Positions 48,262-56,914 are shown, counted from the first letter of the stretch. The stretch: DNA of 64,000 nucleotides from Ferirhizobium litorale (GCA_030028905.1 JALDYZ010000005.1:248001-312000); one strand, 5' to 3'. The notes: generated from the letters alone by a model not told the origin. Numbers and translations are program-made.

Positions 48262-49161
48262 CTATTCCGTCGTGTTCCGAACCCCCGCCTGCGCCATCGC
48301 CGTGCGCAGGGCGGCGATGAACACGCGCACCTTGGGCAGTACAAGCTGGGTCGTCGGATAGACGGCCCAGATGTCGAGCGCCTCCGGGCTCGCGTCAACG
48401 AGATCGATCCGTACCAGCCGGCCTGCCGCGACGTCCTCGGCCGCATACCAGTCCGACAGCAGGGCAAGCCCGCCGCTAGCGAGAGCGGCTGCATGGCATC
48501 CGGCGATGCTGCTGCAAAAGAGCCGGGCATTCAGCCGCACATGCCGCTCGCCATCGGCGGATCGGAACGTCCAATGGGTGGCGCTGCCGAGGGCAAGGCA
48601 TTCATGGTCGGCAATGTCCGCGACCTCGCGGGGCAAGCCGCGACGCGCCACATAGTCGGGACTGGCAACAAGCGTCCGCGGATTGTCGCCGAGCTTCCGG
48701 GCGATCAGGCTGCTGTCGCGCAGGCGCGCGATACGGATTGCGAGGTCGGTTCCGGTGGCAACCAGGTCCGGCAGGTTGTCGGTCATGTCGACGGAAATGC
48801 GCAGGTCCGGGTTCTGCACGAGCAGCGACGGCACGAAGGGCATGATGAACTTCAGGCCGAAGGCGATCGGTACGGATACCCGCAGCAGACCAGCAGCGCC
48901 GCGGGTCTCGGCACGTAGCCGTGCCATCGCCGCCGCTTCGTTTTCGACGAGCGCCTGGGCATAGGGCAGGAACGTCTCGCCTTCCGGGGTCAGTGACAGC
49001 GACCGGGTGGTCCGGTGGAGCAGTCGCACGCCGAGCGACGCCTCGAGGGCGGCGAGTCGCCGCGTCGCCACCATTGGCGCCAGCCCGAGGCGCCTTGCCG
49101 CCGCCGCCAGGCTTCCGGCCGAAATCGCGGTGGCGAAGACCAGAACGTCATCTGTGTTCAT
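48262..49161 (-). CDS. LysR-family transcriptional regulator
   Basis: 299 residues. HTH: FATAISAGSLAAAARRLGLAPMVATRRLAALEASLGVRLLHRTTRSLSLTPEG. Effector domain with GLLRVSVPIAFGLKFIMPFVPSLL and DLAIRIARLRDSSLIARKLGDN, of the CrgA-like branch. Divergent from the MFS gene at 49268 with 106 bp between, and the shared region has AT-rich half-sites (ATAGTTAACAACTAAT). It most likely controls the exporter. The effector is unknown. Confidence 0.9.
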   Translation of the reverse strand: MNTDDVLVFATAISAGSLAAAARRLGLAPMVATRRLAALEASLGVRLLHRTTRSLSLTPEGETFLPYAQALVENEAAAMARLRAETRGAAGLLRVSVPIAFGLKFIMPFVPSLLVQNPDLRISVDMTDNLPDLVATGTDLAIRIARLRDSSLIARKLGDNPRTLVASPDYVARRGLPREVADIADHECLALGSATHWTFRSADGERHVRLNARLFCSSIAGCHAAALASGGLALLSDWYAAEDVAAGRLVRIDLVDASPEALDIWAVYPTTQLVLPKVRVFIAALRTAMAQAGVRNTTE

Positions 49162-49267
49162 TATATCGCTAACTGTTACTCAGGCGGAACATAGTTAACA
49201 ACTAATACAAATATCGATTGACCGCTAGTTACGTTGCATCAGCATTCACGCCAGAAAGGCGACAATC

Positions 49268-50476
49268 ATGGATGTAACGCAATCTCATCGGCCGGCCACC
49301 GTGCATGGTCTCGGCAGGCCTGCGCTGCTGGCCATGGCTGCGGCGAGCGGCATCGCCGTTGCCAACATCTACTACAACCAGCCGATGCTCGGGATCATCG
49401 AGCACGAGTTCCGCCACCCCGCCGTCATCGGCCTCGTCCCGACAGCGACACAGCTCGGCTATGCGCTCGGACTCTTTTTCCTGCTGCCGCTCGGCGACAT
49501 CGTCCATCGGCGAAAGCTGATCGTCGGCCAGTTCGTCATCCTTGCGGTGGCCCTGGCGCTGGCGGCCGTCGCACCCGGCGCATGGTCCCTCGTCGGCGCA
49601 TCGCTGATGGTCGGCGCCAGCGCCACCGTCGCGCAGCAGATCGTCCCGTTCGCGGCGTCTCTGGCGCCGCCGGAAAAGCGTGGATCGACGATCGGAACGG
49701 TGATGGCCGGCGTCCTGTCCGGGATCCTCTTCAGCCGGACCCTGTCCGGTTTCGTCGGCGAACATGCCGGCTGGCGCGAGATGTTCTGGATCGGCGTTCC
49801 GCTCGCACTCGGGGCTGCAATCCTGGCCGCCTTCCTTCTGCCGGATCATCGGCCAGCGTCGAGGATGCGCTACCACACGGCGATAGGCTCGCTTGCCCAC
49901 CTGTGGCGGCGCGAGCGGTCGCTGCGCACGGCTGCCCTGATGCACGCCGCGCTGTTCGCCTCCTTTACGGCATTCTGGACGATCCTCGCCCTCTATCTGC
50001 AGACACCGCACTTTGGCCTCGGAGCGGACATTGCCGGCCTCTTCGGCATCATCGGTGCGGTCGGCATCTTCGCCGCACCGCTTGCCGGCAGGATCGCCGA
50101 CCGGCGGGGGCCGGATTTCGTCATCTGGCTCGGTGCGCTGCTGACGCTTGCCGCCTGGGCTGTCTTTGCCCTGTGGAGCTCGCTTGCCGCCCTGGTTATC
50201 GGCGTGATCCTCCTCGATTTCGGTATCCAGAGCGCGCTCGTCTCCAACCAGCACATCGTCTATGCGCTCGACCCGGATGCGCGAAGCCGGCTCAATACCG
50301 TCTTCATGACGGCGATGTTTCTCGGCGGCGCCGGCGGGGCAGCGCTGGCGACGGCCGCCTGGAGCCATGCCGGCTGGCTGGGCGTCAGCGGGCTAGGAGC
50401 GCTCCTGGCGATGATAGCCCTGGCGGTCCGTCTCTTCGATCATCGCGTCAGGTCGGCCGCCTCCGCTGCTCGCTGA
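49268..50476 (+). CDS. MFS transporter
   Basis: 402 residues, 12 predicted TM helices. The first helix pair (LAMAAASGIAVANIYYNQPMLGIIEHEF), followed by VGLVPTATQLGYALGLFFLLPLGDIVHRRKLI with the MFS motif A (G-D-x-x-x-R-R), places it in the YnfM/AraJ-like drug/metabolite exporters. Divergent from the LysR gene. The start ATG at 49268 is preceded by AAAGGCGA. The solute is unknown; a compound sensed by the LysR protein is likely. Confidence 0.9.
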   Translation: MDVTQSHRPATVHGLGRPALLAMAAASGIAVANIYYNQPMLGIIEHEFRHPAVIGLVPTATQLGYALGLFFLLPLGDIVHRRKLIVGQFVILAVALALAAVAPGAWSLVGASLMVGASATVAQQIVPFAASLAPPEKRGSTIGTVMAGVLSGILFSRTLSGFVGEHAGWREMFWIGVPLALGAAILAAFLLPDHRPASRMRYHTAIGSLAHLWRRERSLRTAALMHAALFASFTAFWTILALYLQTPHFGLGADIAGLFGIIGAVGIFAAPLAGRIADRRGPDFVIWLGALLTLAAWAVFALWSSLAALVIGVILLDFGIQSALVSNQHIVYALDPDARSRLNTVFMTAMFLGGAGGAALATAAWSHAGWLGVSGLGALLAMIALAVRLFDHRVRSAASAAR

Positions 50477-50712
50477 GGAGAGACCGACCGATACTTATGG
50501 ATGGTGATGTCATGTCTGGATGGCGCCCGCTTGGCAATGTGATCTTGGATGATGATTGAGCTTTGCGGGTCGGGTGCAGTCATGTCTCCGAATTGCAGCT
50601 GGCAACAGACTTGGAAGATGTGACCAACGCAGCCGCCGCATAGCTGCCTTGCACAATAAATGTTTTCCAGACGGTCAAAAAACAGGCATAACTGCTCGCA
50701 GCTGATGCACAT
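50440..50712 (-). CDS. Possible small Cys-rich protein
   Basis: 90 residues with 7 Cys in the first 40 (MCISCEQLC..., YCARQLCGGC, VCC). A strong Shine-Dalgarno GGGAGGAG lies 7 nt before the ATG at 50712, unusual for a chance frame. The C-terminal ~35 residues overlap the end of the MFS gene antisense. No family is recognised. It could bind a metal through the CxxC pairs. The remaining region 50477-51377 has no other gene candidate. Confidence 0.4.
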   Translation of the reverse strand: MCISCEQLCLFFDRLENIYCARQLCGGCVGHIFQVCCQLQFGDMTAPDPQSSIIIQDHIAKRAPSRHDITIHKYRSVSPQRAAEAADLTR

Positions 50713-50780
50713 GACGGTCTCCTCCCAGTTCCGTCGCAGCAGCTGTTCCCCTCTGGAGGTTTAGAATCTCCACACTTCAT

Positions 50781-50811
50781 GGGCCGCGGTTTACTCCGTC
50801 GGCCCTTTTTT
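50781..50811 (+). terminator. Rho-independent terminator-like hairpin
   Basis: GGGCCG-CGG-TTTACT-CCG-T-CGGCCC followed by TTTTTT. It has no protein gene ahead of it on the plus strand within 300 bp; the MFS gene ends at 50476. Either it ends a long 3' UTR or an unrecognised short RNA, which would start between 50480 and 50780. Confidence 0.6.
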
Positions 50812-51034
50812 CTGTTCGGTCTCGGGCAGAGAGGCGTCAAAAAAGCCACGCTCAAACTTGGTTCGATACCGCCTTCAAACTTCCGTTTGGAGATCGCTGC
50901 GTGTGGCAACCTGGATGGCACACTTCATCGCCTGAAATCTGCCACCCCCGATATTACCTGACGATCACTTCCCGTTTTGATGATGTCTAGGTCTCGGCGC
51001 TTGGCCCATGGCTTTCGACGTTGTCCGGGATCAG

Positions 51035-51072
51035 AAAAAGGGCGCTCCCCTCTCGGGTTGAGCGCCCTTTTT
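51035..51072. terminator. Bidirectional intrinsic terminator
   Basis: AAAAAGGGCGCT ... AGCGCCCTTTTT: A- and T-tracts on both sides of a 7-bp GC-rich stem (GGGCGCT/AGCGCCC), loop of 14. It works in either direction. It separates the 50.5-51.0 kb stretch from the ParB-like locus starting 51378. Confidence 0.75.
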
Positions 51073-51377
51073 CGTTTCAGGTCCCAGCACGCTTCTGCAT
51101 GCCCCTCGAAGGAAACATGAAACCAGGAAAAGAAGGAGGGAGAAAACCATCGCCGACCGGTCCTTCTGGCGACGCATGCGCTCAACCGTCGTCTGCGCGA
51201 TCCCGGCCACTCGTCCTTCGCAGGGCTGTGAGTCCCGCTTGTCCTTCGTAGCAGGGATGCTCGACCGCGGTTGCGCCAGTCCGGCCGCTCGGCGGTCCTG
51301 GAGGTGTCTTCGACAAGAAATGAAGACGGGAAGGGTCGGCAAGGCGCCGTCCCGCAGACCTCGAAAGGACAGATCCC

Positions 51378-52165
51378 ATGCAGATCATGAAGGTTGACCC
51401 GCGCGCTTTGAAAGAAAATCCCGACCGCATGCGCCAGTCGAAGTCGTCGCCGCAGGCCGATGCGCTGATGCTTGCGACGATCAAGGCCGTCGGTATCGTC
51501 CAGCCGCCGGTGGTCGCACCGGAAGCCGATGGTGGCAATGGCTACATCATCGACGCTGGTCATCGCCGTGTCCGCCATCGCCGCCGGTCTCGACGAAATC
51601 GAGATCCTCGTGGTCGATGCGGCCAACGACAATGGCGCAATGCGCTCGATGGTCGAGAACAGCGTCCGTGAGGCGCTTAACCCCGTTGACCAATGGCGCG
51701 GGATCGAACGCCTCGTCGCTCTGGGTTGGGCCGAAGAGGCGAACGCGGTGGCACTCGCCCTGCCCGTCCGCCAGATCCGCAAGCTACGCCTACTCGCCAA
51801 CGTATTGCCGGCCATGCTCGAGCAGATGGCGTTGGGCGACATGCCGTCCGAGCAGCAATTGCGGGTGATCGCGGCCGCCGGTCAGGTGGAGCAGAAGGAA
51901 GTCTGGAAGGCACACAAACCGAAGAAAGGCGACACCGCGGCCTGGTGGCAAACCGGCTGATGAACTGCTCGAATGGATACGGGCAGGCGCTGCCACGGAT
52001 GCCACCGGCGCCGGCTTGCGAGACGACGGCGGTCAGGCCGACGACGCCGTTGAAGAGCATGAGGGGCAGATCGATGAGGATGTCGACCAGGGCGATCCGC
52101 AGGACACCGACGTCGCAGCCGACGACGAGCACAACCAGGACTTCGATCAGAGGGCAGCAGCATGA
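51378..52165 (+). pseudogene. ParB/Srx-domain plasmid protein, frameshifted and internally deleted
   Basis: The 5' part (frame of 51378) reads as a ParB-like nuclease domain: MQIMKVDPRALKENPDRMRQ, then IKAVGIVQPPVV and GYIIDAGHRRV. Near 51565-51575 the frame shifts by +1; the continuation AIAAGLDEIEILVVDA, MVENSVREALNPVDQWRGIERLVALGW, PVRQIRKLRLLANVLP is in the next frame until WWQTG and a stop at 51958. A third frame from ~51960 gives an acidic tail (DELLEWIRAGAAT to DQRAAA) ending at 52165. Intact rhizobial homologues are several hundred residues longer between WWQ and this tail, so an internal deletion is inferred. The stop overlaps the next ATG (ATGA). Confidence 0.75.
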
Positions 52166-53055
52166 CCGCCGCCCTCCAGTCTGACATGGCAACACCCACC
52201 CCCGATCTTTCGGGGGTGGAGTTTGCCACTAGCGCGGACGGCTTGCCCGTCGCCCGCATCGGTGACCTGGTCCTTGCCATGGTCACATCACCCAGCGGCT
52301 TTGCGTTTCTAGCGAGCGCGGTTACTGTCCGTCGGCCACTTGCAGATCTGATCCGCGCCGATTTCATAGGGCACGACGGCCGGGTTGCTGACGAAGCTGA
52401 ATTTCGAGCTCGTGTCGCCGAGACCGCGGGGCATAAACGCGATCTGGCCAAGCTGGATCGCGTGCAGACGCGCATGTCGGCAAGCACCCCCTGGGGTGGA
52501 TCGCAGCTAGCGGGAATCTACGCCGAGGGAATCGTCGCCCACGTGACGGCTGGGTATGGCGGCTTTCATCTCTCGGCCGACCGCAATGCCAGGGTTCATC
52601 CCTTGCTGCGGAAGGACACGCCATGGTACGAGGAAGATTGTGAATGGGCGATCGTGGCGATCAGCTTTCCGGACCTGTTCACCAGGTATGAACGTTCCTT
52701 GGCTGAAAAAACCTTCCGCAATACCTGGCCAGAGGCCTGGGAGGCAATCCGTGGCTGCTTGCTGGCCGAAGGTCAGAGCTGGGACAAGGTTCGCCGGGCG
52801 TTCGATACGCGTCATGCGGCAGACTTCGTCGTCACGTCTGCGATTCTCTCGCACCAACATGCTGGCATGACTGAGGTCGTAGCAAAGATTGGCGGGGGCC
52901 GTATCCGCGATGGCGAAGAGCGTCGTTTCCTGGTGCCGAGCGACGAATATGCCGGACGCGGTCGGTTCGGCTTCGTCATCGATCAAACGTGTCACGCGGC
53001 ATATGACGGACCGTCCTCCTTCATCGGCTGGCAGAACCGGGGGGATGGTTCATGA
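52162..53055 (+). CDS. Plasmid-borne conserved protein of unknown function (DUF7007-like)
   Basis: 297 residues. Start is the ATGA overlap with the ParB-like pseudogene. Features: TPWGGSQLAGIYAEGIVAHVTAGYGGFHLSADRN in the middle, PWYEEDCEWAIVAISFPDLF, and C-terminal FLVPSDEYAGRGRFGFVIDQT. The sequence is like proteins found next to ParB-like and antirestriction genes on rhizobial plasmids; the DUF7007 name is tentative. No signal peptide, TM or known catalytic motif. Context suggests a role in plasmid establishment or maintenance (inferred). Confidence 0.65.
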   Translation: MTAALQSDMATPTPDLSGVEFATSADGLPVARIGDLVLAMVTSPSGFAFLASAVTVRRPLADLIRADFIGHDGRVADEAEFRARVAETAGHKRDLAKLDRVQTRMSASTPWGGSQLAGIYAEGIVAHVTAGYGGFHLSADRNARVHPLLRKDTPWYEEDCEWAIVAISFPDLFTRYERSLAEKTFRNTWPEAWEAIRGCLLAEGQSWDKVRRAFDTRHAADFVVTSAILSHQHAGMTEVVAKIGGGRIRDGEERRFLVPSDEYAGRGRFGFVIDQTCHAAYDGPSSFIGWQNRGDGS

Positions 53056-53363
53056 TCGATGTCCGCCTCTTGGGGCCGTTGATAAAAGCAATCCGCGCCC
53101 GGCGCGAGACGCAGCGGCATCTCGATTGTCTGACTCGTCAGATTGCGGCGCCCGCCGGGAGACAGGCGACAACCGTAAAGGTCCGGAGCCGCGCGCGGCG
53201 CCGATCTGGTCCCCGTCGCTATCATCAGGAACTCGTCGACCGGCTCAGCTTCGAACGGTGGAGCGAACTCGACACCATCGCCTGCAGGCTGGCGATGCAA
53301 GAGCAGGTCATCGGCGAACTCCAGCATCGCGATTGCGAGCCAATCCGTCATCCGGTGACATAG
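53052..53363 (+). CDS. Small basic protein of unknown function
   Basis: 103 residues. ATGA overlap with the previous gene indicates translational coupling, the main support for the call. It is Arg-rich (VRSRARRRSGPRRYHQEL) followed by a predicted helix LVDRLSFERWSELDTIACRLAMQEQVIGEL. It could bind nucleic acid. No family recognised. Confidence 0.55.
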   Translation: MIDVRLLGPLIKAIRARRETQRHLDCLTRQIAAPAGRQATTVKVRSRARRRSGPRRYHQELVDRLSFERWSELDTIACRLAMQEQVIGELQHRDCEPIRHPVT

Positions 53364-53747
53364 GCGGACCCGAAACGAAGCCGCTGGTTTTGGTTTTGCC
53401 CGGCATTAATGATGTCGCAATGGAGGGCTTGGCCATGTGCCCTTCCGTTGGTTCCGGTTGATATTGGACCCGTGCCGGACTGCCCTTCATGTTCGCTGCG
53501 GTCTGAACCGGCGTCCGATCGTTTCAAGGCCGCTTGCGCGCCGCGGGGCGGCCGATCCAGCCTCTCTGCGCGAGGGCAGGCTAGCGGTCTGCTCAGGTCA
53601 AGACCTGCTGGCCCGCAAACCTGCCCTGCTGGTTCAGCCGGATCGGACCTGTGAAGCCGCCCGTCCCTTGCCGGTTCTTAGTCGTCCGCATCGAAGGGCA
53701 GACCGGCACGGGCCGGAACCGCCTCCGTAGCCAAGGAAGGAACAGAC
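53364..53747. other. Gene-free leader region with a hairpin before 53748
   Basis: No confident gene in 384 bp. Near its 3' end a hairpin CCGGC-ACGG-GCCGG (53703-53716) lies 31 nt before the start codon, matching in position the leader hairpins at 51337-51349, 54573-54593 and 56178-56196. GGAAGGA follows as the ribosome-binding site. Confidence 0.5.
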
Positions 53748-54335
53748 ATGGCCAAGCCCACTACCCCCAACCGCTCCAACGCCCGGTCGGCGCAATCTCG
53801 CCGCGGAACCACCCTCGAAATGGTCCGCCTCTCCTGCCCCGACGCTATGCAGGCACTTAAAGTCGCCGAGAGCTTCGGCACAGCCGTCGTCGACAGCGAT
53901 GGCATCCGCAGCCTGCATGAGCGGCTGATCATCGAGACCGCCGAGAGTCTGTCCGAAGGGCTCGGCGAGAAGGCCATGCAGATCCACCTGCAGCGGATCG
54001 TCGGGGCCTTCGTCGGATCGGCGCATGGCGCCGGCCAGTTTTACTCCCGTGCCGTCACCGAGGCGCGCGACGCGACCGCCAAGGCATCCAATGATGCCCG
54101 CGACGAGGACCTCGACGGCCCGGTCGGTTATAACAGCACCGCCCAGCGCAAGCGCGAATTTGCCGCCGACATGGGTGTCCAGTCCCACGCGCTGCGCATG
54201 GCAGCCGAGGGTGCCGTCGCCGCCTACGAACAGGTCATCGGCGAGACCTGGAAGCCCTTCGATCGCCCCGTCGAAAATCCAGGCAGCACGCTCGATCGCA
54301 AGGCAGCTGAAGTACAGATGGCGGCCTTCGGGTGA
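53748..54335 (+). CDS. Plasmid-borne conserved hypothetical protein
   Basis: 195 residues. N-terminal 20 residues are basic (MAKPTTPNRSNARSAQSRRG). The rest is mostly helical: SCPDAMQALKVAESFGTAVVD, RLIIETAESLSEGLGEKAMQIHLQRIVGAFVGSAHGAGQFYSRAV. No enzyme motif seen. Preceded by GGAAGGA and a leader hairpin; followed by two terminators, so it is a single-gene transcript. Similar short proteins accompany ArdC-type genes on rhizobial plasmids. Function unknown. Confidence 0.72.
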   Translation: MAKPTTPNRSNARSAQSRRGTTLEMVRLSCPDAMQALKVAESFGTAVVDSDGIRSLHERLIIETAESLSEGLGEKAMQIHLQRIVGAFVGSAHGAGQFYSRAVTEARDATAKASNDARDEDLDGPVGYNSTAQRKREFAADMGVQSHALRMAAEGAVAAYEQVIGETWKPFDRPVENPGSTLDRKAAEVQMAAFG

Positions 54336-54342
54336 TCGCATT

Positions 54343-54363
54343 GGCGGGGTTTCCAACCCCGCC
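54343..54363 (+). terminator. Rho-independent terminator after 53748-54335
   Basis: GGCGGGGTT-TCC-AACCCCGCC (9-bp perfect stem) followed by TTCTTCTCTT, 8 bp after the stop codon. Confidence 0.75.
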
Positions 54364-54382
54364 TTCTTCTCTTCCCTACCAC

Positions 54383-54412
54383 GGCCGGCGCCTGCGACCG
54401 CCGGCCTTTTTC
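54383..54412 (+). terminator. Second terminator in tandem
   Basis: GGCCGGCG ... CGCCGGCC followed by TTTTTC. It isolates the next gene (54614) from read-through. Confidence 0.7.
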
Positions 54413-54572
54413 TTGTCGAAAGGAATTGGTGGCGCGCCAATCGCGGCCCGTCCCGTTCAGTGGTCCTGCAGGAGCCGGGTACCTATGCAACGGCTTTGCC
54501 GTCCTCCACGCTGTTGCGGCCGTTCCCGGTGCATCGCCACCCGATCGGCCCCTGAATTCGGACCTCCGTGAC

Positions 54573-54593
54573 GGACCGCGATAGGCGCGGTCC
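54573..54593 (+). promoter_or_regulatory. Leader hairpin upstream of ArdC-like gene
   Basis: GGACCGCG-ATAGG-CGCGGTCC, a perfect 8-bp stem with a 5-nt loop, ending 20 nt before the ATG at 54614. A nearly identical hairpin (loop ATGGG) precedes the DUF736 gene. Confidence 0.55.
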
Positions 54594-54613
54594 TGGAAGC
54601 GGAGATAGAAATA

Positions 54614-55537
54614 ATGAGCAAGAAACCGGAGACGAATCGTACCGACATCTACACGCGGATCACCGAGCGGATCGTCGAGGATCTCGAACGGGGCGTGCGC
54701 CCCTGGATGAAACCATGGAGCGCCAGCAATACCGATGGCCGAATTACCCGGCCCTTACGCATTAACGGCTTGCCCTATTCCGGCATGAATGTGCTGCTCC
54801 TCTGGTCGGAAGGCATGGCGCGGGGCTTTGCTTCGCCCATGTGGATGACCTACAAACAGGCGCTCGAACTGGGTGGCGCTGTCCGGAAAGGCGAAACCGG
54901 CTCGACAGTGGTCTTCGCCAGCCGGTTTACCAAGTCCGAGGCGGATGGAAACGGCAAGGAGATCGATCGGGAGATCCCGTTCCTGAAAGCTTACACCGTC
55001 TTCAACGTCGAACAAGTCGAGGGGTTGCCCGACAACTATTATGCCCCGCCTGCCAAGGTCCTCGATCCTATCGAGCGGATCGAGTGCGCAGATCGCTTCT
55101 TTCGCAATACCGGCGCTGTTATCCGACACGGCGGCAACCAGGCCTATTACTCGCCGGTCATGGACTATATCCAGATGCCGCCGTTCGAAGCGTTTCGCGA
55201 TGCTGCCGGATACGCTGCAGTCCTCAGCCATGAGGCCACGCACTGGACTGCACCGTCACATCGCGTCGGGCGCGACCTTTCGCGCTACGCAAAGGATCGT
55301 ACGGAGCGCGCTCGAGAGGAACTCATCGCTGAACTCGGCAGCTGCTTTCTGTGCGCCGATCTTGGGATCGCACCAGAGCTGGAGCCGCGACCGGATCACG
55401 CTTCATATCTGCAGTCGTGGCTATCGGTGCTCGCCGGCGACAAGCGGGCGATCTTTCAGGCAGCCGCCCATGCGCAGCGCGCCGTCACTTTCCTGCATTC
55501 GTTGCAGCCGGAAACGGAAGTGAAGGCTGCGGCTTGA
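54614..55537 (+). CDS. ardC: ArdC-like antirestriction protein (ssDNA-binding + zincin domain)
   Basis: 307 residues. Residues ~1-130 are the ArdC N-terminal ssDNA-binding domain (DIYTRITERIVEDLERGVRPWMKPW, GLPYSGMNVLLLW, PMWMTYKQALELGGAVRKGETGSTVVFAS). Residues ~150-300 are a zincin-like metallopeptidase fold with LSHEATHWT as HExxH-type site and a downstream Glu in REELIAELGS. Such proteins protect incoming conjugative plasmid DNA against host restriction, entering or acting in the recipient. Monocistronic with its own leader hairpin. Confidence 0.88.
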   Translation: MSKKPETNRTDIYTRITERIVEDLERGVRPWMKPWSASNTDGRITRPLRINGLPYSGMNVLLLWSEGMARGFASPMWMTYKQALELGGAVRKGETGSTVVFASRFTKSEADGNGKEIDREIPFLKAYTVFNVEQVEGLPDNYYAPPAKVLDPIERIECADRFFRNTGAVIRHGGNQAYYSPVMDYIQMPPFEAFRDAAGYAAVLSHEATHWTAPSHRVGRDLSRYAKDRTERAREELIAELGSCFLCADLGIAPELEPRPDHASYLQSWLSVLAGDKRAIFQAAAHAQRAVTFLHSLQPETEVKAAA

Positions 55538-55547
55538 CCTCCAGCAC

Positions 55548-55730
55548 TCAGGAGCGGTCGTCACCACTCGTGGCGGCCGCATCATCCGTGTCTCGCTGAT
55601 CCTTGAGACCTTGTGCGATGTCAGCGTCCAGCCTTCCCCAGATCGACGGTTTCTCGGCATCGGGTTTGGGTTTGCGGGATGGTTTGCGTTCGACGATGAA
55701 TGCGATGAATGGCTTTGTCTGCTGACGCAT
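55548..55730 (-). CDS. Small plasmid protein of unknown function
   Basis: 60 residues, MRQQTKPFIAFIVERKPSRKPK then SIWGRLDADIAQGL. The ATG at 55730 is preceded by AGGAGGATTA, a near-perfect Shine-Dalgarno, which supports translation. The N-terminal phrase KPFIxxIxxRKPSRKPK recurs in small proteins of rhizobial plasmids. Convergent with ArdC-like gene, 10 bp between stops. No function known. Confidence 0.62.
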   Translation of the reverse strand: MRQQTKPFIAFIVERKPSRKPKPDAEKPSIWGRLDADIAQGLKDQRDTDDAAATSGDDRS

Positions 55731-55909
55731 TAATCCTCCTGGCAGCGATTCACCAGCGCAACGATATCGCACGGGTTATCCTGGACAAGCGGGCAGGTTT
55801 GGCCGGAAACGGATATCCACGACCGATGCGCCCGGACGATCATGTTGCCCGCGCAAGCACATGTGATGCCGTTTATACCCGGCAAGGGTGGCGGCAGTGC
55901 CAATGCCAT
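55730..55909 (-). CDS. Possible small Cys-containing protein
   Basis: 59 residues from the ATG at 55909, ending ...NRCQED with a TAA that overlaps the next start (TAATG at 55732-55728). It contains four Cys (ITCAC, QTCPLV, NPCDI). The frame stays open upstream to 56059. The coupling to the 60-residue gene is its main support; ribosome-binding signal is poor. The rest of 55910-56221 shows no other gene. Confidence 0.35.
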   Translation of the reverse strand: MALALPPPLPGINGITCACAGNMIVRAHRSWISVSGQTCPLVQDNPCDIVALVNRCQED

Positions 55910-56177
55910 TCCTTCACGCCAGAGTTTCCGGCAGCCCATCTGCGGGCTCGATGAGGCATGTCTGACCGGAGATCGGCTTCGCCTCGATCGTCCTCCCGCA
56001 ACGGCAGCCGCAAATTTCTTACCCCGGAAGGCTGCGCCTTCCTCCTCTCCCACTAACAAATCTGCGACTTGCCGCCCTCCATTTCATTGCGGCCCATCGC
56101 CACCCCACCGCGCCAACGCGATGGGGACCCCGGCTGGGTGCGGTCCGATCGTCACCGGTCTTTGCGACAGCCATCGA

Positions 56178-56196
56178 GGCCGCGATGGGCGCGGCC
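56178..56196 (+). promoter_or_regulatory. Leader hairpin upstream of DUF736 gene
   Basis: GGCCGCG-ATGGG-CGCGGCC, a perfect 7-bp stem and 5-nt loop, ending 25 nt before the ATG at 56222. It parallels the hairpin before the ArdC-like gene. Confidence 0.55.
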
Positions 56197-56221
56197 CGAT
56201 ACACAGGAAAGGAATACGACA

Positions 56222-56530
56222 ATGGCAACCATCGGCACCTTCACGTCCACCGAAAACGGCTTCACCGGCTCCATTCGCACCCTGGCATTGAACGTCAAGG
56301 CGCGCATCGCCCGGGTCGAGAACCCCTCCGACAAGGGCCCGCAGTTCCGCGTTTACGCCGGCAGCGTTGAACTCGGCGCCGCATGGCAGAAGACCTCCGA
56401 GCAGGGCCGCGACTACCTCTCGGTCAAGCTCGACGATCCAAGCTTCCCGGCTCCGATCTACGCAACGCTGGCCGAAGTCGAAGGCGGGGACGGCCTTCAG
56501 CTCATCTGGTCTCGCCCGAACCGGGACTGA
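56222..56530 (+). CDS. DUF736 family protein
   Basis: 102 residues, single-domain. [34 protein letters not shown], then [44 protein letters not shown] is the DUF736 signature. These proteins are common on alphaproteobacterial conjugative plasmids near tra genes; the role is unknown. ATG 56222 follows AGGAAAGGA. Single-gene transcript with terminators after it. Confidence 0.9.
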   Translation: MATIGTFTSTENGFTGSIRTLALNVKARIARVENPSDKGPQFRVYAGSVELGAAWQKTSEQGRDYLSVKLDDPSFPAPIYATLAEVEGGDGLQLIWSRPNRD

Positions 56531-56536
56531 GGTTCC

Positions 56537-56565
56537 AGGAGGCTCCGCCACCGGCGGAGCCTCCT
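56537..56565 (+). terminator. Terminator-like hairpin after DUF736 gene
   Basis: GGAGGCTCCGCC-ACC-GGCGGAGCCTCC, a perfect 12-bp stem starting 7 bp after the stop; the T-tract is weak (TCCTCTGTC). Confidence 0.65.
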
Positions 56566-56589
56566 CCTCTGTCGAGATGACAAAACCGA

Positions 56590-56620
56590 ACCCGGCATCG
56601 AACCGGGTCCGGCTTTTTTT
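56590..56620 (+). terminator. Second hairpin with T-run downstream of DUF736 gene
   Basis: ACCCGG ... CCGGGT, then CCGGCTTTTTTT. The stem is short (6 bp) and the T-run begins 5 nt after it. Between here and 57001 there is no gene; the segment 56900-57000 is AT-rich and holds the toxin-antitoxin promoter. Confidence 0.45.
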
Positions 56621-56914
56621 GGTAACCTACGTGAGCGGGGAAGCTGCTCAGAGTTGGCGATCGTACCTAGCGGGAATGCCGGCCCATAGCCGGACAGGAA
56701 GGCTGCCTTGAAGCTGAGCCGCCTTTTTGAGGGCGGTAGATCAGTCACGCCCCAGAGGCCTATGGCGCTCAGTGCTGCCAAGTGCAGCGCGATAAACGCG
56801 CATCTCATCGGCACAAGTCACAGCCTTCGAAATTCTTACAGAGCGGTCGCTTGGCCGGCCGCAGCCTGTCACCACAGATCCTGCCTGCGCAAGCAGGTTG
56901 TTATATTCAGCGTT

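Noticed and set aside
53437-53730. 97-residue plus-strand frame before 53748
   Set aside because: No good ribosome-binding site, Arg/Pro-rich, ends inside the leader of the next gene; more likely untranslated leader.
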